From NCBI GenBank assembly GCA_947479475.1, contig CANJZW010000016.1:1-61786 (forward strand): a stretch of DNA of 61,786 nucleotides. Reading direction: 5' to 3'. Both the position numbers and the translations under genes were made by a program. The notes below the pieces were generated by a model. It did no database searches. It saw nothing but the letters and a program-made list of their open reading frames with translations, and was not told where the DNA came from. This document shows positions 16,184 through 25,197 of this stretch, piece after piece. Each line of letters opens with the position of its first letter. Position 1 is the first letter of the stretch. Source of the DNA: Chthoniobacteraceae bacterium (GTDB taxonomy: Bacteria; Verrucomicrobiota; Verrucomicrobiia; Chthoniobacterales; Chthoniobacteraceae).

Positions 16184-18808
16184 ATGCTGCACCCCGATCC
16201 GATCCTCAGCCGTGAAACCGGCGCCGAACCGCCTCCAGAGCCTCTCAAGCCTATCGAGGTGCGCGCCAAATTTCTCTTTGAGGGCGAAAATAAGTTCTTC
16301 CTAAAGGGGGTCACCTACGGTCCGTTCGCTCCGGATGCGGAGGGTTTTTTCGTGGGGAACGCCGAGCGCGCCCGGAAAGATTTTGCGCTGATGGTGGAGA
16401 TGGGAGCGAATCTTCTGCGCATTTATCACGTTCCACCCCGCTGGTTTCTGGATGTCGCGAAGGAGTTTCGCCTGCGCGTGCTCATCTCCATTCCCTGGGC
16501 CGAGCATGTCGAGTTCCTGAACCACTCGGGAATGCGCAATCAGGTGGTCGACACGATTCGCAAGGCGGTTGCCACGCACAAAGGCCACGAGGCCATCTTC
16601 GGATACCTGGTCGGAAACGAAATCCCCACCTCAATGGTGCGCTGGCTCGGCGCGCGCCGCGTGACCGAATTTGTGGAGCACCTCATTGCGGTGGCCCGCC
16701 AGACGGATCCCCGTCCCCTCTACTCTTACGCCAGCTATCCTCCGACAGAGTATTTGCTACCGCAGAATGTCGATTTCTACACCTTCAACGTCTATCTGGA
16801 ACGCCAGCGGGACTTTGAGAAGTACCTCGCCCGTCTGCAAAATCTCGCCGGCGACAAGCCCCTAGTCTTTGGTGAATTTGGTTTAGACACAATGCGCAAG
16901 GGGCAGGATATGCAGGCAGATGTCCTAAAGTGGCACCTCGATTCCGTCGTGCGCGGCGGCGCTGCCGGCACCGTCTTTTTCTCCTGGACCGATGAGTGGT
17001 TCACGGGCGGGCAGGAGATTCTGGACTGGGAATTCGGGTTGGTCACCCGGGAGCGTGTGCCAAAGAAGGCCTTCCACATGCTCGAGGAGATGCTGGGCGG
17101 CGGAGTGCATGTGCAGGATCGCGTGCGGCTGAATCACTATCCAAAGGTTTCGGTGATTGTCTGCTCCTACAACGGGGGCAAAACGCTGCCCGCCTGTCTC
17201 GACTCGCTTGACCAGGTCAATTACCCAGACTTTGAAATCATTCTGGTCGATGACGGTTCCAAGGACAACACCCAGGAGTTGGTTCAGGCCTACGAGGAGG
17301 CCCGGGTCAAGCGCGCGGCGCGCACGGGGCAGAAGCTCCCGGACTTCGTAAACATCCGCCAGAAAAACATGGGCCTCAGTTTCGCCCGTAACGAGGGTGC
17401 GCGCAACGCGCGAGGCGAGGTGTTCGCCTACACCGATTCCGACTGCATGGCCGATCCTGATTGGCTTTATTACCTGGTGGGGACTCTTCTAAGCGGCGAT
17501 TTTGTCGGCGTGGGCGGACCGAATATCTCGCCGCCCGCGGTGAATTGGATTCAGGCGGCGGTGGCTTCCGCTCCCGGTGGGCCTAGCCACGTCTTGCTGA
17601 CGGACGTGGTTGCCGAGCACATTCCGGGTTGTAACATGGCGTTTCATCGCTCCGCCTTTGAGAGCATTGGAGGCTTCGATATCGAATATCGCAAAGCCGG
17701 GGACGACGTGGATTTCTGCTGGCGTCTTCAAACTAACGGCGGCGTGATTGCGTTTAGCCCGAGTGCGATTGTGTGGCATTACCGTCGCTTTACGCTCCAA
17801 GCCTTCCGCAAGCAGCAGGAGGGCTATGGTGAGGCCGAGTCGATGCTCCGTTTCAAACATCTGGTTTTCTTCGGTCCCACAGGCACCGCGAAGTGGAAGG
17901 GGCAGATTTACGGTGCGCCCCGTTTCACGTGGTTGCTCAACAGTCCGATCATTTACCACGGCGTTTTTGGTGAGGGTCTTTTTCAATCGATTTACCCCAC
18001 CCCCCAGTCCGAGGTTGCGGCTTACGTTAGCAGCATTGAATGGGTGGCGCTGACCCTCTTCATGGCGGTGCTGGGCGTCCCGCTTGAGAAACTCCGGATG
18101 GTGCCGCTCTTCATGCTTGGGGCGACATTCCTTGTGGCGCTTTCGTTCATGATTCACGCTCGGATCGAGCCCGCCTTCGACACGGTGCGCGCCAGATTAC
18201 TGGTTGGATTTCTCGCTCTGGCGCAGCCTCTTGCTCGCGGATGGGCGAGGTACTTTACCTGGATGAAGTACAAACACACTCCCCCTGAGGTCATTTCCCA
18301 GAAGGAGGAGGGGGTCACCCGGGCGAGCAAGCGCGGCGGCATTTCACGGCTCAATTTTTGGAACGAAACGGGGCAGGGGCGCGAGAGGCTCCTGGCCGAA
18401 ATCTTCGCCCTGCTTGAGCGTGAGGGCTGGCGTTATTCCGCCGATACGGGTTGGAAAACTTGGGATCTCCAGATTTACGGCAACCGTTTTTGGAGTGTCC
18501 AGGCCAGCACGGTCACGGAGTATCACGGGGGGCCGAAGTGTCTGACTCGCGTGCAGTTGGCGTACCGGCCCGTCGTGACGACCGTTTTGCTCAACACGAT
18601 CGCTTTGTGCGGACTGCTCTACCGGCGCGTGTTTATGGACCGCAACGACCCCTGGTTGTGGGCGCTCTATGGTTTTTTGGCCCTGTGGATTTTGCTGCGC
18701 GGCCTGCGCTTGAAGCGCCGCGTCGCGGAACTGGTAATCGCCGCCGCAAACCGTTGTGAATTGGTGCGTGTTTCCGGCAAGGCCAGCCGACCCGTGCCCG
18801 GCTCGTAG
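16184..18808 (+). CDS. Glycoside hydrolase (clan GH-A-like) fused to GT2 glycosyltransferase, membrane protein
   Basis: An 874-residue fusion. Residues about 25-305 look like a clan GH-A TIM barrel with acid/base Glu146 (GNEIP) and nucleophile Glu231 (FGEFGLD). Residues about 320-560 are a GT2 domain with DDGS (about 356), TDSDC (about 417) and a GDDVDFCWRL acceptor-Asp region. A processive QxxRW motif is not seen. Then come two transmembrane helices (about 617-657), a soluble basic region, and two more helices near 796-840. It should build or remodel an envelope glycan; the sugar is unknown. ATG 16184 is used; a TTG lies two codons upstream. I recall no characterised member. Confidence 0.75.
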   Translation: MLHPDPILSRETGAEPPPEPLKPIEVRAKFLFEGENKFFLKGVTYGPFAPDAEGFFVGNAERARKDFALMVEMGANLLRIYHVPPRWFLDVAKEFRLRVLISIPWAEHVEFLNHSGMRNQVVDTIRKAVATHKGHEAIFGYLVGNEIPTSMVRWLGARRVTEFVEHLIAVARQTDPRPLYSYASYPPTEYLLPQNVDFYTFNVYLERQRDFEKYLARLQNLAGDKPLVFGEFGLDTMRKGQDMQADVLKWHLDSVVRGGAAGTVFFSWTDEWFTGGQEILDWEFGLVTRERVPKKAFHMLEEMLGGGVHVQDRVRLNHYPKVSVIVCSYNGGKTLPACLDSLDQVNYPDFEIILVDDGSKDNTQELVQAYEEARVKRAARTGQKLPDFVNIRQKNMGLSFARNEGARNARGEVFAYTDSDCMADPDWLYYLVGTLLSGDFVGVGGPNISPPAVNWIQAAVASAPGGPSHVLLTDVVAEHIPGCNMAFHRSAFESIGGFDIEYRKAGDDVDFCWRLQTNGGVIAFSPSAIVWHYRRFTLQAFRKQQEGYGEAESMLRFKHLVFFGPTGTAKWKGQIYGAPRFTWLLNSPIIYHGVFGEGLFQSIYPTPQSEVAAYVSSIEWVALTLFMAVLGVPLEKLRMVPLFMLGATFLVALSFMIHARIEPAFDTVRARLLVGFLALAQPLARGWARYFTWMKYKHTPPEVISQKEEGVTRASKRGGISRLNFWNETGQGRERLLAEIFALLEREGWRYSADTGWKTWDLQIYGNRFWSVQASTVTEYHGGPKCLTRVQLAYRPVVTTVLLNTIALCGLLYRRVFMDRNDPWLWALYGFLALWILLRGLRLKRRVAELVIAAANRCELVRVSGKASRPVPGS

Positions 18809-18873
18809 AGGGGCGTTTGGTTTCGTGTTTTCTGGGGTATGGCTCGAAAAACAGGGTGTTCCTGAAAAACAAA

Positions 18874-18903
18874 CAGACCTTCACCGTGTGTGGTGAAGGT
18901 CTG
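18874..18903 (-). terminator. Rho-independent terminator between convergent genes
   Basis: A perfect 12-base-pair dyad (CAGACCTTCACC at 18874-18885, GGTGAAGGTCTG at 18892-18903) with a six-base loop. Read on the minus strand it is followed by a T-rich run (TTTGTTTTT), so it fits the barrel gene that ends at 18965. It may also act on the plus-strand fusion gene. Confidence 0.85.
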
Positions 18904-18964
18904 CTGCTTTTCTACCCTTCCACAAGTGGTTGGGATGCCGGAGTAAATTGCGGCTCGGCTGTTT

Positions 18965-19543
18965 TTAGAAAGCGAATCGCACGCCCGCTCTGGCCTGGAA
19001 ATTGTTGATGTCTCCACGGCCGTTGGCATCCCCGTAATAGGTCCAGCGCACGTCTGTGAAAAGTCCCACCGCGTTGGGGACAAGCCGGTATTCAATCCCG
19101 AGGCCGCCGTGCGCGCTCGCCCAGTTTCCGGCCCGACCCGTGACGCCGCCTCCCACGTAGGCATAGGGGGCGAGGTTATATTCTTCGTAAGGGACGCGTA
19201 CGATGAGGCTGCCCGTGCCTTGGATGAAAGTTTTGTCTGCGTTGCTCTTCAATGGATTTTCGCGACCGTGCTGGCCTGCGACGTCGATCCCGAGACCGAA
19301 GTTTTCGGTCCAGAAATGGTTGAGGCCGAGACCGCCGCCCCAGCCGTGGTCTCGCAATAGGCCGACGTGGTCTGTGCCCTTGCCGTCCAGGTAGGTGCCG
19401 AATACGTCGAACTGCGTTTCGTTTGCCCCAAAAGCTTTGGCTGCAGTGGTTTGAGGTGCTGCGGTGCGGGTGGCTGCCGTGCCAGCGAAAGCGCTGGTGG
19501 CAAGAATGGAGAGAGTCGTCGCGCTAAGGACTGAGTATTTCAT
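18965..19543 (-). CDS. Outer-membrane beta-barrel protein
   Basis: A 192-residue exported protein with a clear signal peptide (MKYSVLSATTLSILATSAFAG). Alternating amphipathic strands follow, rich in Gly and aromatics (WGGGLGLNHFW, YVGGGVTGRAGN, GIEYRLVP), and the C-terminus is Phe (VRFAF), the usual outer-membrane barrel insertion signal. The strand count suggests a small eight-stranded porin-like barrel. No specific ligand or family could be named. Confidence 0.72.
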   Translation of the reverse strand: MKYSVLSATTLSILATSAFAGTAATRTAAPQTTAAKAFGANETQFDVFGTYLDGKGTDHVGLLRDHGWGGGLGLNHFWTENFGLGIDVAGQHGRENPLKSNADKTFIQGTGSLIVRVPYEEYNLAPYAYVGGGVTGRAGNWASAHGGLGIEYRLVPNAVGLFTDVRWTYYGDANGRGDINNFQARAGVRFAF

Positions 19544-19723
19544 GGTGTAGAAGGTGCCTTTTCAAGAAGGGAGCCCACTGGGGGGGCAGGAGGATCCACG
19601 CTTGCCCAGTGATTTCGTCTCTGGGCGGTTCGTTGGATGGGTTTAGGATCCAAAGCGGACGCATGCGGATGGCTTTTTGAGCAAAACTCGTTATGCTTTG
19701 TCACACTCAGCGCCCTTTATTTT

Positions 19724-20005
19724 ATGAAAAAACTCTCTTTTCTTTTTCTTCTCAGCCTCGCCGTAGCTTCTCTTTCCGTGAACGTGGCCACGGCGGCCGA
19801 AAACGCGCCGGAGACCGCGCCTTACCCGCTCAAAACGTGTGTGGTTTCGGGCGAAAAGCTCGGATCGATGGGGAAGTCTTTTGTGCACACCTATGAAGGC
19901 AGGGAGGTGCAATTTTGCTGCAAGGCGTGTTTGAAGGATTTCAACAAAGACCCCCAGAAATACCTGAAAAAACTCGCCGAAGCTGCTCCAAAGCCCAAGA
20001 GCTAG
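19724..20005 (+). CDS. Small exported TRASH/YHS-like metal-binding protein
   Basis: A 93-residue protein with a signal peptide (MKKLSFLFLLSLAVASLSVNVATA) and a single compact domain: CVVSGEKLG, then HTYEGREVQFCCKACLKDFNKDPQKYLKKL. The spaced Cys residues (one early, then CCKAC) match TRASH/YHS metal-sensing or metal-handling domains. It could sequester or deliver a metal in the periplasm; the metal is unknown. It is divergent from the barrel gene across a 180-base gap. Confidence 0.72.
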   Translation: MKKLSFLFLLSLAVASLSVNVATAAENAPETAPYPLKTCVVSGEKLGSMGKSFVHTYEGREVQFCCKACLKDFNKDPQKYLKKLAEAAPKPKS

Positions 20006-20070
20006 AGTAGGTTGCGATAATGAGTGGAGGTTGCTCTCCCGGCGTTGGCGTGGCTCGGGCCGCGCTGATT

Positions 20071-20955
20071 TCAGTGCCGCAGTCCGAGCAAGACGGCGAG
20101 CAGCAGCAAGCCTGCGCCGGCAAGCCTGCGGCCCATGATCGCGTTTCCAACGGAACGTTCGGTATTTGAAAACCAGTGGCCCGCCGCCCACACTAGCAGA
20201 ACGCTCCAAACGCCCCGCGTGTTGTAGAGGATGTTGGTGAGGGTGACCTCGTGGAATTCCGCAATGCTGTAGGCGATTCCCGTCGCCTGCAAAGAAAGGA
20301 GTATCCCGCCGCCAACGGCCCACACCACGGAGCGGCGTGGCATCGTTGAAAGCGGTTCGGGAAGGAGCGGGATCATGGAGAGAGAGAGGGCTCCGACCGT
20401 GGCGAACATCACTGGGGCGTAGTGTCCAAAGCCCCAACCCGGGGCCCAGTTGAGTTGCTGAATGTCCGCGCTGGCATAGGCGGTTGCCGCGCTGAAGCCG
20501 AAGAGAATGCTTGGGAGAACGCGTGCCCGGTTGGTGCGAATTTCTCCCCCTAGGAGGGCTGTGGCGAGGGTGGTGAGCAGGGCTGCAATCCAAAGCGTGG
20601 GCGTGAGGTGTTCCCTTGCAAATAAGACGGCGAAGAATGCCACGAGAATCACTTTGGTGCCGAGCACGGGGGTGGTGATCGAAACATCTCCGCGGCTAAG
20701 CGCAAGAAAAGTAAGGATTTGCCCGATGAAAAAAGTGACGCCAGACAACAACGCGTGAAAAAAGTGCGACCATTCAAATGGATTTCCGCCTTTCAGCCAC
20801 CAGGGCGCGAAGAGAAGTGCGGCCGTGCAGTTCACAATCACCATCACGCGCCAGGGGCCGACGCCGCGCTCCGTGGCGCGTTTAAGCATCAAGGCTGCAA
20901 ATGTATAACCGAGTGCGGAGCAGAGGGGGAATAGGGTGGCGGCAATCGGGCGCAT
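20071..20955 (-). CDS. EamA-family (DMT superfamily) transporter
   Basis: A 294-residue integral membrane protein with about ten hydrophobic helices in two EamA repeats, interrupted near residue 140. The first repeat holds GDVSITTPVLGTKVILVAFFAVLFARE, the second starts near FGFSAATAYASADIQQL. The superfamily exports or imports small metabolites; the substrate cannot be predicted. The start at 20955 gives the first helix directly. Confidence 0.78.
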   Translation of the reverse strand: MRPIAATLFPLCSALGYTFAALMLKRATERGVGPWRVMVIVNCTAALLFAPWWLKGGNPFEWSHFFHALLSGVTFFIGQILTFLALSRGDVSITTPVLGTKVILVAFFAVLFAREHLTPTLWIAALLTTLATALLGGEIRTNRARVLPSILFGFSAATAYASADIQQLNWAPGWGFGHYAPVMFATVGALSLSMIPLLPEPLSTMPRRSVVWAVGGGILLSLQATGIAYSIAEFHEVTLTNILYNTRGVWSVLLVWAAGHWFSNTERSVGNAIMGRRLAGAGLLLLAVLLGLRH

Positions 20956-21036
20956 GGACTCTGGAGGCTCTCATGGATGGGAGAGCGAGACACACTTTTT
21001 CTATCACCCGTGCATTCGCCAAAGAATGAGCCGGCT

Positions 21037-22170
21037 CTAGGTGTAAAATTTCTTCACCGTTTCAACCACGTAGGCCTGCTGTTCTTCAAGGAGTTCTGGG
21101 AATATAGGGAGGGCGAGAGTCTCCTGCGCCGCCCGTTCGGATTCAGGGAAATCGCCGGTAGAATAACCGAGATGACTAAAACATTCCTGCAGATGCAGGG
21201 GCAGGGGGTAGTAAATTTCCGATCCAATGCCCGCCTCGGAAAGGTAGGCGCGCAGGGCGTCGCGTCTTGGAGCGCGAACCACAAACTGGTTGTAGATGTG
21301 GTGGTTTCCAATGCCCGCGTCCGACCATGGTTCGATAGGTAGAGTCAGCACTTGGTCCAGGCCGGCGCGTGCAAATGCCCTGCGGTAAAACGCGGCGCGC
21401 TCACGGCGCCCGGCGCCCCATCCGTCTAAGTGCGGGAGTTTGATGTTGAGGACGGCAGCCTGAATCGCGTCGAGGCGGAAGTTCCCGCCAATGGAGTGAT
21501 GATAGTACCGGGGTTCCATCCCGTGGTTGCGCAGGCTGCGAATTTTTGACGCGAGGCTGGCATCCTTACACGTGACCATCCCGGCGTCGCCAAAGGCGCC
21601 CAAGTTTTTGGTGGGGTAAAAAGAATACCATCCCGCCTCGGCAATTGCACCCGCTGCGCCCATGGGGTGGGAACACCCGAGTGCCTGCGCGGCATCTTCA
21701 AGGACTGGAACGCCGTAGGTTGCGGCGATCTTGCAAATGGCCTCCATATCGGCGCAGCAGCCGTAAAGGTGGACAGGAATGATCGCCTTAACCCCTGATG
21801 TGTTTGCGAGCACCTCCTCAAGCGCCGCGGGGGACAGGTTGTAGGTAAGGGGATCAATGTCAGCGAAAACAATACGCGCCCCGAGTCGCTGGACGCAGCC
21901 TGCGGTGGCGAAGAAGGTGTAGGGAGTGGTCACAACCACGTCTCCCGGTCCAATGCCTAGGGCCATCAATAGAACAAGCTGTGCATCCGTCCCGGAGGAG
22001 ACTCCGATGGCGTGTCCGGCGCCGGTGTAAGCCGCGATGTCGGCTTCCAGTTTGTCCACTTGCGGCCCAAGAACGAGGTGCTGCGAGTCGGCAACCTGCT
22101 CGATAGCGGCGAGGATTTCGGCTTTAAGGGGGGCGTATTGAAGTTTGAGGTCGAGAAGAGGAACTCTCAT
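21037..22170 (-). CDS. DegT/DnrJ/EryC1/StrS-family aminotransferase
   Basis: A 377-residue PLP-dependent sugar aminotransferase. It starts with MRVPLLDLKLQY and has GSGTDA-like SSGTDAQLVLLMALGIGPGDVVVT, PVHLYGCCADM, EDAAQALG and the PLP Lys in FYPTKNLGAFGDAG. Such enzymes make amino-sugars for polysaccharides or lipids. No other nucleotide-sugar gene sits beside it, so it is an orphan here. ATG 22170 is preferred because the conserved opening begins there; an in-frame start 63 bases upstream gives an unrelated leader. Confidence 0.87.
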   Translation of the reverse strand: MRVPLLDLKLQYAPLKAEILAAIEQVADSQHLVLGPQVDKLEADIAAYTGAGHAIGVSSGTDAQLVLLMALGIGPGDVVVTTPYTFFATAGCVQRLGARIVFADIDPLTYNLSPAALEEVLANTSGVKAIIPVHLYGCCADMEAICKIAATYGVPVLEDAAQALGCSHPMGAAGAIAEAGWYSFYPTKNLGAFGDAGMVTCKDASLASKIRSLRNHGMEPRYYHHSIGGNFRLDAIQAAVLNIKLPHLDGWGAGRRERAAFYRRAFARAGLDQVLTLPIEPWSDAGIGNHHIYNQFVVRAPRRDALRAYLSEAGIGSEIYYPLPLHLQECFSHLGYSTGDFPESERAAQETLALPIFPELLEEQQAYVVETVKKFYT

Positions 22171-22341
22171 GCAGACTCTCTGAATGCCAGCCAGCCGCCC
22201 TTTGGGCAATCGCAGAGGCGTTGTCTGGTGCATTTTTAGGAGTCGAGCAGGTTGGGCCGCCGGAAACGTCTTCTCTGGTATGTGGCTAAATCAAAGCGTT
22301 CGGTTGAGTTGTACGTGAGTTCTCCGTTAGCTTACTCCTCT

Positions 22342-22668
22342 ATGAGCCACCCCGCCTGTCCCGAATGTACGATGAATGAAGTTTTAGACCACGCTGAGCG
22401 CTGGGAGTGCGTGACCTGCGGGCACGAGTGGGACAAGGAAGCGCAGGCGGCTGCAACCCGCGTGGTAAAGGACGCTTACGGAACGGTGCTCAATGAAGGA
22501 GATTCCATCACCCTGATCAAAGACCTTAAATTGAAGGGTTCCACACAGGTCATCAAAGGCGGAACCAAAGCGAAGGGCATCCGTCTGGTGGATGGTGACC
22601 ATGAAATTTCCTGCAAAATCGAGGGCAGCGCGATTGGGTTGAAGGCCTGTTTTGTGAAGAAGGCCTGA
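22342..22668 (+). CDS. PhnA/YjdM-family zinc-ribbon protein
   Basis: A 108-residue protein of the PhnA family. The N-terminal zinc ribbon is CPECTMN...WECVTCGHEW, and the C-terminal beta domain has the signature GDSITLIKDLKLKGSTQVIKGGT. The name comes from a phosphonate region, but the family's real role is poorly known. ATG 22342 begins MSHPACPEC; a further upstream in-frame start adds no conserved sequence. Confidence 0.87.
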   Translation: MSHPACPECTMNEVLDHAERWECVTCGHEWDKEAQAAATRVVKDAYGTVLNEGDSITLIKDLKLKGSTQVIKGGTKAKGIRLVDGDHEISCKIEGSAIGLKACFVKKA

Positions 22669-22712
22669 CGTGGCCAACCCGCGGCGGGCGGCGAGTTTTT
22701 CTGACTGCGTGG

Positions 22713-25079
22713 CTAGGCTTCGTGCACCGAGAGGGTGTCCCGAGCGGCTGTTTTGAGCGCTTCCCAGCGCGGCCACTCGTACGCGGGGGCGTGCGCGATG
22801 TGGCGGAGCAGACTGCGCCACTCCAAAAGCGCGCGCTCAATGTCCCCCATTCGCAGCGTATCGCTAAGCAGTTGCTGGCGCGGAAGACCGTGCTGGATGA
22901 TGCCTCGCACCGCTTCGCTCGCGCCTGCTCCATATTCGGAGGGGATGCCGAAACGCAGATACCCTTCGTGGTCGGCGTTGCGATACGTGCGCTGGCACAC
23001 CATTGCCAAGCGTCCCGGTGACTGCCCGTCCTCTTCGGAAAACCGGGGGCCTCCGCGCAAGTCGGCGATGTCAAAAACGAGGTCTTCCACGGCGTAAGTT
23101 GGGTCTTCAAGCGCCGAGGCAATGGCAAGCCCCTCGCCGTGTTGAAAGAAAGAAAAAAGGATTCCACGGCGGGTCGGGTTACCGGCGGGATCAATCAGCC
23201 CTAGGGAGCGCCATGCAATCGCTGCAGAGTCAGTGATGGGAACGGTTCCGCACCAATCGCGCTGGGGGCAGCCTTCGCAAACGGGTGGCGCGATTCTCCG
23301 TTGCTGGGGCTCTAGGACGGCTTTGCCGGCGCAATCGCGGTGCGCCTTCTGGGCAACGGTCCCGTAACTGATCTGCACAAACAACTGGTCGCCGCGCGGG
23401 GACAACGCGCAGGCGGCGCCCCCTGTCAGAGCTGGTAGTTTCGCCAGAACGTGCGAGCCGATATCCTCGGCTGAAACAACTTTCGTCGCCAGAGCTTCGC
23501 GCAGTTTCGGGGCGAGCTGCAGCGTGCCATCACCTCGGCGCATTCCGAGGTGCAGTTCGCGTCCGTAGCGTTTGGTGTCGCCAGGAAGGCGGCAGAGAGG
23601 GCCCTTTCCAAACTTTTGCATGAAAACTGCGTTCGACTCCGCAGGAACCCAGCGGCCCGGCGCGTCGCTTTCACCTTTGATCTCTATCCATACCTCGGAT
23701 AAAGGCACCTCGGATACAGGGCTTTGCGGCTCCCATGTTCCCCCGGTGCCTAGCATTTCCAGAGCTCCGCGGCGAAAAAACCGTGCGCGTTCAGCATCGA
23801 CGCTCAGGCCGCAGGGCATGGCGCCCGTTTGCATGGCGTGCTCGCAACCGATGGGAACGGTGCCGAGGGAGAAAAGCCGTTCGTTCAAACGCACGGCTGC
23901 GGGCAGTGGAGGATATCCCTGCAGGCAGGCGTGATGCATGACGGCTAGAAGCGTGGTCCAGTCGAGCTGTGAGCTGCGTTTGAGGGGAAGCGGCTGTGCA
24001 TCTCCCAGTCGTGGGGGGTGCTGTGTGACAAGAGCGTAACCAGTCTCGTCCAGACCGCGCCGGCCCGCCCGCCCAAACATTTGAAGAAGCTCTGCTGCGT
24101 TCACTCTGCGCTCGAACGCGCCAACCAAATACGAGGTGCCAGAAACGGCTACGGAACGCATCGAGAAATTGATCCCGGCGGCAAGGCCCATGGTTGCCAC
24201 AACCACCCGCAACTGTCCTGCTTTAGCCAGGGGTTCAACTAGTTGCGAGCGTTGGGCGAAGGAAAGCCCGCTATGATGGAAGGCCACACGGGCCTTGAGC
24301 AGGCGAGCCAGATTCCTCCCCGCAAGTTGGGTTTGTGCTTCCGTTAGCGGCAGAGGCTGGCAGGGCGGAAGGACCGCAGCGATTTCTGTCGCGAGTTGTT
24401 CTGCCGCTTTGCGCCGCGGAGCAAACAAAAGCACGGGCCCCAAGTCCTCCGCCAACGCATTGCGGATCATCCTGGGCCACCAGGAACGCATCGCTCCGGG
24501 TGAACGGTCGTTCAGGTTGGGGAGATCGATTTCTTCAAGCGGAACTGGCCGTTGGGTATGGGATACAAGCCGTGCCTTGCGGCCGATTCGGTTTAACCAC
24601 GCCACCACATCCTGAGGGTTGGCCACCGAACCACTGAGAAGAAGCAACTGCGTGTTTTCTGGCGCGAGAGCGATCGCCAGTTCGTAATGAACTCCTCGGA
24701 CTGGATCGGAAATCATCTGGTACTCGTCGATGACCAGCAGTCGCGGCCCGTGTCCGGCCAGCAGACGAGTGCGCTGGGTTTCGAGAGTCGCCACGACCAC
24801 CCGGCGGTCGAGCCCTTCGGCAAGGTCGCCCGTGGCGATTCCCACGTCCCACCCGCGTTTGCGCCATTCGGCGAGTTTGTCGTTCGCGAGCGCGCGAGTG
24901 GGCACTGTAAAAACGGCCTGCCCCTTCAGGCTTCCATAGAGGAGCTCGAAGATGAAAGTTTTTCCCGCACCGGTGGGGGCGTGCACGACCACGTCAAAGC
25001 CCGCGCGCAGCGCAAGAACCGCCTGCTGTTGCCAGAGGTCCGGGATGGATAGGGTCTGTAGGGGAACTGGGCGTTGCAT
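22713..25079 (-). CDS. Superfamily 2 DEAD/DEAH-type helicase with C-terminal Cys cluster
   Basis: A 788-residue Ski2-like helicase. Motif I APTGAGKT is at 34-41, motif II DEYQ at 118-121 (unusual: DEVH or DECH is typical of Ski2-type enzymes), an SGS motif at about 149-151, and motif VI QMFGRAGRRG at 333-342. Residues after about 450 are a large unassigned domain containing Cys583, Cys601, Cys604 and Cys610, spaced C-x17-C-x2-C-x5-C, the same last two spacings seen in Fe-S-binding nucleases. It lies 118 bases downstream of mutY. The function (RNA or DNA) is unknown. Confidence 0.8.
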   Translation of the reverse strand: MQRPVPLQTLSIPDLWQQQAVLALRAGFDVVVHAPTGAGKTFIFELLYGSLKGQAVFTVPTRALANDKLAEWRKRGWDVGIATGDLAEGLDRRVVVATLETQRTRLLAGHGPRLLVIDEYQMISDPVRGVHYELAIALAPENTQLLLLSGSVANPQDVVAWLNRIGRKARLVSHTQRPVPLEEIDLPNLNDRSPGAMRSWWPRMIRNALAEDLGPVLLFAPRRKAAEQLATEIAAVLPPCQPLPLTEAQTQLAGRNLARLLKARVAFHHSGLSFAQRSQLVEPLAKAGQLRVVVATMGLAAGINFSMRSVAVSGTSYLVGAFERRVNAAELLQMFGRAGRRGLDETGYALVTQHPPRLGDAQPLPLKRSSQLDWTTLLAVMHHACLQGYPPLPAAVRLNERLFSLGTVPIGCEHAMQTGAMPCGLSVDAERARFFRRGALEMLGTGGTWEPQSPVSEVPLSEVWIEIKGESDAPGRWVPAESNAVFMQKFGKGPLCRLPGDTKRYGRELHLGMRRGDGTLQLAPKLREALATKVVSAEDIGSHVLAKLPALTGGAACALSPRGDQLFVQISYGTVAQKAHRDCAGKAVLEPQQRRIAPPVCEGCPQRDWCGTVPITDSAAIAWRSLGLIDPAGNPTRRGILFSFFQHGEGLAIASALEDPTYAVEDLVFDIADLRGGPRFSEEDGQSPGRLAMVCQRTYRNADHEGYLRFGIPSEYGAGASEAVRGIIQHGLPRQQLLSDTLRMGDIERALLEWRSLLRHIAHAPAYEWPRWEALKTAARDTLSVHEA

Positions 25080-25197
25080 GGCTTGCTGGGCACGCTTCTG
25101 CGGTTGGGCGTCTTACGAGCGTCTCAAAACGGCTCCGAGTTCCGGGGCTTGGGATTCTTCGGCAGGTTTGCACTCGCTCATTGCCTTTCGCCTTGGT

